Shown here piece by piece: positions 7,516 to 10,614 of a DNA stretch of 10,614 nt. The stretch's first letter is position 1, and every line of letters starts with the position of its first letter. Origin of the DNA: Gammaproteobacteria bacterium (lineage in GTDB: Bacteria > Pseudomonadota > Gammaproteobacteria > Arenicellales > JAOTYS01); NCBI GenBank assembly GCA_029861795.1, contig JAOTYS010000130.1, positions 1 through 10,614 on the forward strand, read 5' to 3'. The notes under the pieces are model-generated. The model made no database searches, had not been told where the DNA came from, and saw only the letters and a list, made by a program, of their open reading frames with translations. Both the position numbers and the translations under genes were made by a program.

Positions 7516-7542
7516 TTCGCTATTTGAACCAAGAGGTGTCCC

Positions 7543-8160
7543 ATGGGTCAGCGTTCGGCAGTCCTGGTCATCGCCTGTGGTGCACTGGCAAAGGAGATTA
7601 TGGCGCTGATCCGGGCGAATCAGTGGGATCACCTCACCGTCCAATGCCTACCCGCCGAACTTCATAACACTCCCGATAAAATCCCGGCTGCGGTTAGGGA
7701 CAAGATTCAAAGTGGGCGCAAAACGTTTTCGACGATCTTTGTTGCCTATGCGGACTGTGGCACGGGCGGTCAACTAGACAAGGTACTTGAAGAGGAAGGG
7801 GTCGATCGAATTCCTGGTGCACATTGTTATGAGTTTTTTGCTGGTTCGCAACTGTTCTCACGTTTAGCGGACGCCGAACCTGGAACCTTTTATTTAACCG
7901 ATTTTCTCGCCCGTCACTTCGACCGATTGGTCTATCACGGTTTGGGCCTAGACCGGCATCCCGAGCTGGCACCGATGTACTTCGGTAACTATCGTAAATT
8001 AGTCTACCTCTCACAATCCGACGACCCCGACTTAATGGCTGCTGCGAAGCAGGCCGCACAAACCCTAGGGCTTGAATTCGAGCACGTGGCGACAAGACTT
8101 GACGAATTGCAACAAGTATTTGCCCGGGTAACGGACGAGAAAAATGTATGGCAAAGTTAA
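7543..8160 (+). CDS. DUF1638 family protein, unknown function
   Basis: A 205-residue protein matching the DUF1638 family, often found next to methyltransferase corrinoid proteins in methanogens and bacteria. Its function is unknown to me. Conserved-looking Cys and His residues lie in short motifs: IACGALA (10-16, C12), CLPAELHNTPDKI (35-47, C35 and H41), AYADCGTGG (68-76, C72) and GAHCYEFFAG (92-101, H94 and C95). This could be a metal- or cobalamin-handling site. No signal peptide or membrane segment is seen, so it is probably cytosolic. AGAGG at 7532-7536 precedes the ATG by six bases. It starts 27 bases after the corrinoid gene, and its last 13 bases overlap the next gene. The context suggests a role in corrinoid methyl transfer or in loading or repairing the corrinoid, but this is inference. 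Confidence 0.82.
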   Translation: MGQRSAVLVIACGALAKEIMALIRANQWDHLTVQCLPAELHNTPDKIPAAVRDKIQSGRKTFSTIFVAYADCGTGGQLDKVLEEEGVDRIPGAHCYEFFAGSQLFSRLADAEPGTFYLTDFLARHFDRLVYHGLGLDRHPELAPMYFGNYRKLVYLSQSDDPDLMAAAKQAAQTLGLEFEHVATRLDELQQVFARVTDEKNVWQS

Positions 8161-8456
8161 TCACGGTTTATTGGCGGGACATTCCCGCTCAGGTAATCGC
8201 CAAACGCGGTCGTGAAAGTGCCAAGGTGCAGCTATCGGATCGCTTTCAGCAAGCCATCGATCGCGCCGCCATGCGTGCTGGCAAAGGCAGCAGCGATGCT
8301 TATATGGAAGATTGGCGGCGAGAGCCGCGTGACTGTGGCAACGATTTGCAAGCAGAGGCGAGGGCGGAGGCCGAACGCCTTGAGAGTGCATTCTGCGACG
8401 AAGATCTGCTGACATTGATTCGTGCCAAAGGGACTTCGGATCCCAGTGCCGCGTAG
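8148..8456 (+). CDS. Small 'virulence factor' family protein (PF13769-like), likely C1-metabolism accessory
   Basis: This 102-residue protein begins MAKLITVYWRDIPAQVIAKR and continues with DRFQQAIDRAAMRAG (31-45) and SDAYMEDWRR (49-58). That pattern fits the small family databases label 'virulence factor', found next to MTHFR genes in proteobacteria. There is no signal peptide, transmembrane segment or toxin-like feature. The N-terminus looks like a short beta strand and the rest is predicted mostly helical and charged. The ATG at 8148 lies within the end of the DUF1638 gene (13-base overlap), so the two are probably translated together. The family name is likely historical and misleading. 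The context says accessory subunit or chaperone for corrinoid/MTHFR chemistry, which is inference. Confidence 0.75.
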   Translation: MAKLITVYWRDIPAQVIAKRGRESAKVQLSDRFQQAIDRAAMRAGKGSSDAYMEDWRREPRDCGNDLQAEARAEAERLESAFCDEDLLTLIRAKGTSDPSAA

Positions 8457-8466
8457 GAGATAGAAA

Positions 8467-8928
8467 GTGGACGCAGTGCGTCACTGGTCGGTGCGACACG
8501 CCCGCCACTTGCAAGGCATTTACCAGCGATTCGAGCCCTTTATAACCCGCCTGGATTCATTGTGGAATTGCATCGGTTACGCTCGGTTAGAGAAGCCGGT
8601 CGCAACCGTGGAAAGGGTAGTAAAGGGATTCCTATTTGACTGCAAGATGTGCGGGCGATGCACCTTGAGCTCCACCGGCATGGCATGCCCGATGAACTGT
8701 CCCAAACGGTTGCGCAATGGGCCTTGCGGAGGTGTCAGGGCAGACGGTAACTGTGAGGTGATGCCACAGATGCGATGTGTGTGGGTTGAGGCAGTTGAGG
8801 GTGCCGGGCGAATGCAGGACGACGTCGCTATCCACACAGTTCAGCTACCGTTGGACCATAGTCTGCAAGGTGGGTCTGCCTGGTTGCGGGCGGCAAGGGA
8901 AAATGTCGCACAGCGCGCGCCAGCTTGA
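8467..8928 (+). CDS. MTHFR C-terminal-domain protein, eight-Cys Fe-S/zinc protein (MetV-like)
   Basis: This 153-residue protein has a cysteine-rich centre typical of the 'methylene-tetrahydrofolate reductase C-terminal' domain. Cys residues fall at 59, 62, 65, 74, 78, 87, 96 and 104 (DCKMCGRCTLSSTGMACP, MNCPKRLRNGPCGG, GNCEVMPQMRC). Acetogens have an equivalent free-standing partner, MetV, which binds an Fe-S cluster and works with MetF. The spacing here suggests one or two Fe-S clusters or zinc. It probably passes electrons to or from the MetF-like protein encoded 3' of it, perhaps with ferredoxin as partner. The start is a GTG at 8467, six bases after GGAGA (8456-8460); the ribosome-binding site overlaps the stop of the previous gene. 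The first 50 residues look helical and unlike the Cys-rich core. Reaction direction and electron partner are not shown by the sequence. Confidence 0.85.
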   Translation: MDAVRHWSVRHARHLQGIYQRFEPFITRLDSLWNCIGYARLEKPVATVERVVKGFLFDCKMCGRCTLSSTGMACPMNCPKRLRNGPCGGVRADGNCEVMPQMRCVWVEAVEGAGRMQDDVAIHTVQLPLDHSLQGGSAWLRAARENVAQRAPA

Positions 8929-9037
8929 ACCGAAGCTTTATAGAAATTGATGACCCGGTCTGCGTCACTTCCCTTCCGCTTTGCGCTATTGCAGTCGACG
9001 ATGGGGTCTATCTCTCTTTGTTGATTCAGCCAAAACG

Positions 9038-9802
9038 ATGAGCGAATTCTGGTTGTTAACAAGCTTGATAGTGTTATTCGCAACGATCCAGTCGTTGTTT
9101 GGGATTGGTCTGTTAGTTTTTGGGACTCCAACTCTTCTATTACTAGGTCATCCATTTGATGTAACGCTTGGATTATTGTTACCTTCGTCCATCGCCATTA
9201 GTACTACTCAGTTCTTTTCAGGAAGAGCGGGGGTTCAACTTCTTAAAAGACAGATCCTAGTTTACTCTGTACCGTCAATCGTCATTGGTCTTGCTGTCGT
9301 CCTAAAAGGAATTTTGGTCATCGACATAAAATTTGCCGTAGGCATAGTACTTTTTGCGACTGCTATCATCCGACATGTTGAGGGTATTCGAGTTAGAGTT
9401 GCTAATCTGTTGAAAAAGAAATCGAGAATCTATTTAGTAGTGATGGGTTTGGTACATGGAGTGTCCAACATGGGCGGTGGCCTGTTGACAACATTTGTTA
9501 GTACTGTTTTTCAGGACAAAGAAACGATACGCGCCAATATTGCATACGGCTATCTTGTTTTTGCACTCTCCCAAGTCATAGTGTTACTGGCTTTGCATCC
9601 AGCAGTTTTCACGGTCCAAAGTTTGGGCTTTGCTGTCATTTCATTTGTCACCTATTTCACGATCGGTAACACCATATTTCTGAATTCATCGACAGAGGTG
9701 TATCAGCACATGCTTACTGCGTTTATTTTTGTATTTGGGGCAATATTGGTCGGAAGTTCAATGGACGTAGTAAGCTCGTGGATTGGATGTTGTCGTTCTT
9801 GA
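9038..9802 (+). CDS. TauE/SafE family membrane transporter
   Basis: This 254-residue, strongly hydrophobic protein has about seven or eight membrane helices, the TauE/SafE pattern. The two pseudo-repeat halves are marked by FGIGLLVFGTPTLLLLG (21-37) and HGVSNMGGGLLTTFVST (140-156). Family members export small anions such as sulfite or sulfonates; the substrate here is unknown. The frame is open back to a TTG at 8981, but ATG 9038 gives a normal N-terminus (MSEFWLLTSLIVLF). No clear ribosome-binding site precedes either start. A sampled 60-base stretch is about 40% GC with A/T-rich codons, against about 60% in a stretch of the neighbouring gene. Part of that reflects hydrophobic residues. It separates the MetV-like and MetF-like genes, which usually lie together, so it looks like a later insertion. 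Confidence 0.86.
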   Translation: MSEFWLLTSLIVLFATIQSLFGIGLLVFGTPTLLLLGHPFDVTLGLLLPSSIAISTTQFFSGRAGVQLLKRQILVYSVPSIVIGLAVVLKGILVIDIKFAVGIVLFATAIIRHVEGIRVRVANLLKKKSRIYLVVMGLVHGVSNMGGGLLTTFVSTVFQDKETIRANIAYGYLVFALSQVIVLLALHPAVFTVQSLGFAVISFVTYFTIGNTIFLNSSTEVYQHMLTAFIFVFGAILVGSSMDVVSSWIGCCRS

Positions 9803-9869
9803 GTATGCTGGAGGTCATAAAATCAAACATCGGAACCGAGAAATTGTTTTGACATCGGAATATACTGCA

Positions 9870-10614
9870 GTGCCGGGTTACTCGTTGTCTGTACTTCCCG
9901 GTCATGTATCGCCAGGACGACTGGAGCGGGTGCTACGTGCAAAGAAGTTTGCGGTCACCGCCGAGTTGTCACCGCCGGATTCTGCTGATCCAGAAGACGT
10001 CTATTCCCGCGCGGCAGTGTTCGATGGTTACGTGGATGCGATCAATGCGACGGACGGGTCCGGTGCGAATTGTCACATGTCCAGTGTGGGCGTTTGTGCA
10101 TTGCTGACTCGTATTGGATACAGCATGGTGATGCAGGTGTCGTGTCGCGATCGTAATCGCATCGCGATCCAAGGCGATGTGCTCGGCGCTGCAGCCATGG
10201 GTGTGGCTAATGTATTGTGTCTTACCGGCGATGGTGTGCAAGCGGGCGACCATCCAGAGGCAAGACCTGTATTTGACTTAGATTGTATGAGTCTATTACA
10301 GACGCTGCGTTGTATGCGGGACGAGCGGCGCTTTTTAAGTGGCCGTCAGATCACTAGTCCACCGAGGGTATTTTTAGGGGCGGCGGCCAATCCGTTTGCA
10401 CCGCCTTATGATTTTCGCCCGCAGCGTTTAGCAAAAAAAGTCGCTGCCGGCGCCCAGTTTGTTCAGACTCAGTACTGCTTCGATATTCCCAGGTTTGAGC
10501 AATATATGACGCGAGTGCGCGAGCTTGGCCTGCATGAAAGGTGTTTCATTTTGGTGGGTGTGGGGCCATTGGCGTCTTCGAATGCCGCACGCTGGATACG
10601 TGAGCATGTCCCAG
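9870..10614 (+). CDS. metF: Methylenetetrahydrofolate reductase, catalytic subunit, partial at right edge (MetF-like)
   Basis: At least 248 residues of an MTHFR flavoprotein TIM barrel, running off the window. It interconverts methyl-THF and methylene-THF. Counting from GTG 9870: GRLERVLRAKKFAVTAELSP with the likely catalytic Glu32 (cf. Glu28 of E. coli MetF), NATDGSGANCHMSS (59-72), CRDRNRIAIQGDVLGA (92-107), CLTGDGVQAG (117-126; Asp121 aligns with the folate-site Asp120), FLGAAANPFAPP (168-179) and FVQTQYCFD (197-205; Gln201 aligns with Gln183). The frame is open from 9774, just after an in-frame TAA, with no in-frame ATG before the core. Candidate starts are GTG 9870, TTG 9849 and TTG 9885. 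A good GGAGG (9810-9814) instead points to an ATC at 9822. The start given is a guess. It lacks the C-terminal Cys domain so far seen, in keeping with the separate MetV-like protein upstream. Confidence 0.85.
   Translation, partial: MPGYSLSVLPGHVSPGRLERVLRAKKFAVTAELSPPDSADPEDVYSRAAVFDGYVDAINATDGSGANCHMSSVGVCALLTRIGYSMVMQVSCRDRNRIAIQGDVLGAAAMGVANVLCLTGDGVQAGDHPEARPVFDLDCMSLLQTLRCMRDERRFLSGRQITSPPRVFLGAAANPFAPPYDFRPQRLAKKVAAGAQFVQTQYCFDIPRFEQYMTRVRELGLHERCFILVGVGPLASSNAARWIREHVP

Noticed and set aside
8981..9037. TTG start giving a 19-residue N-terminal extension of the TauE protein
   Set aside because: No ribosome-binding site, and the extension is polar and Arg-rich, unlike family N-termini. 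ATG 9038 preferred.
9849..9866. Perfect TTGACA with TATACT, possible metF promoter
   Set aside because: The two elements are only six bases apart, far from the 16-18 needed for a sigma-70 promoter, and no other -10 sits at the right distance.

Overview
The window is a dense bacterial one-carbon and methylated-amine gene cluster, probably from a Pseudomonadota member. The FolD, GltB-like and MTHFR sequences read as proteobacterial, possibly alphaproteobacterial. Base composition is moderate, around the mid-50s % GC, apart from one AT-richer gene. No rRNA, tRNA, insertion sequence, CRISPR array or phage gene was seen. The taxon is an inference from how the proteins look; no search was run.

Region 1 (1-3438, + strand) is the N-methylglutamate / gamma-glutamylmethylamide type block. 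It holds a GltB C-terminal-domain protein (glxC/mgsB-like), an FMN/Fe-S glutamate-synthase-domain protein (glxD/mgsC-like) and a type III glutamine-synthetase-family enzyme (glnT/gmaS-like). The expected amidotransferase subunit (glxB/mgsA-like) would lie just left of the window; its stop codon may be the TGA at 9-11. Region 2 (3439-6397) holds formate-THF ligase (fhs, + strand) and methylene-THF dehydrogenase/cyclohydrolase (folD, - strand, convergent with fhs). Two short possible ORFs lie between gmaS and fhs.

Region 3 (6398-6795) is a divergent intergenic region. Its right half has several hairpins with mutually exclusive pairings, a candidate structured leader. Region 4 (6796-10614, + strand) is a corrinoid C1 operon: a methyltransferase corrinoid protein, a DUF1638 protein, a small 'virulence factor' family protein (PF13769-like), a free-standing MTHFR C-terminal eight-Cys domain (MetV-like), a TauE/SafE membrane transporter, and an MTHFR catalytic subunit (MetF-like) running off the right edge.

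How they may work together (inference): the corrinoid protein carries a methyl group taken from a methylated substrate by a methyltransferase outside the window. The methyl passes to THF, the MetF/MetV pair oxidises methyl-THF to methylene-THF, FolD takes it to formyl-THF, and Fhs releases formate with ATP formation. The left block would handle methylamine or ammonia through glutamate and glutamine adducts. The most interesting points are the coupled DUF1638 plus 'virulence factor' pair of unknown function, the split MetV/MetF interrupted by a TauE gene, the missing AUG for metF, and the hairpin-rich leader.
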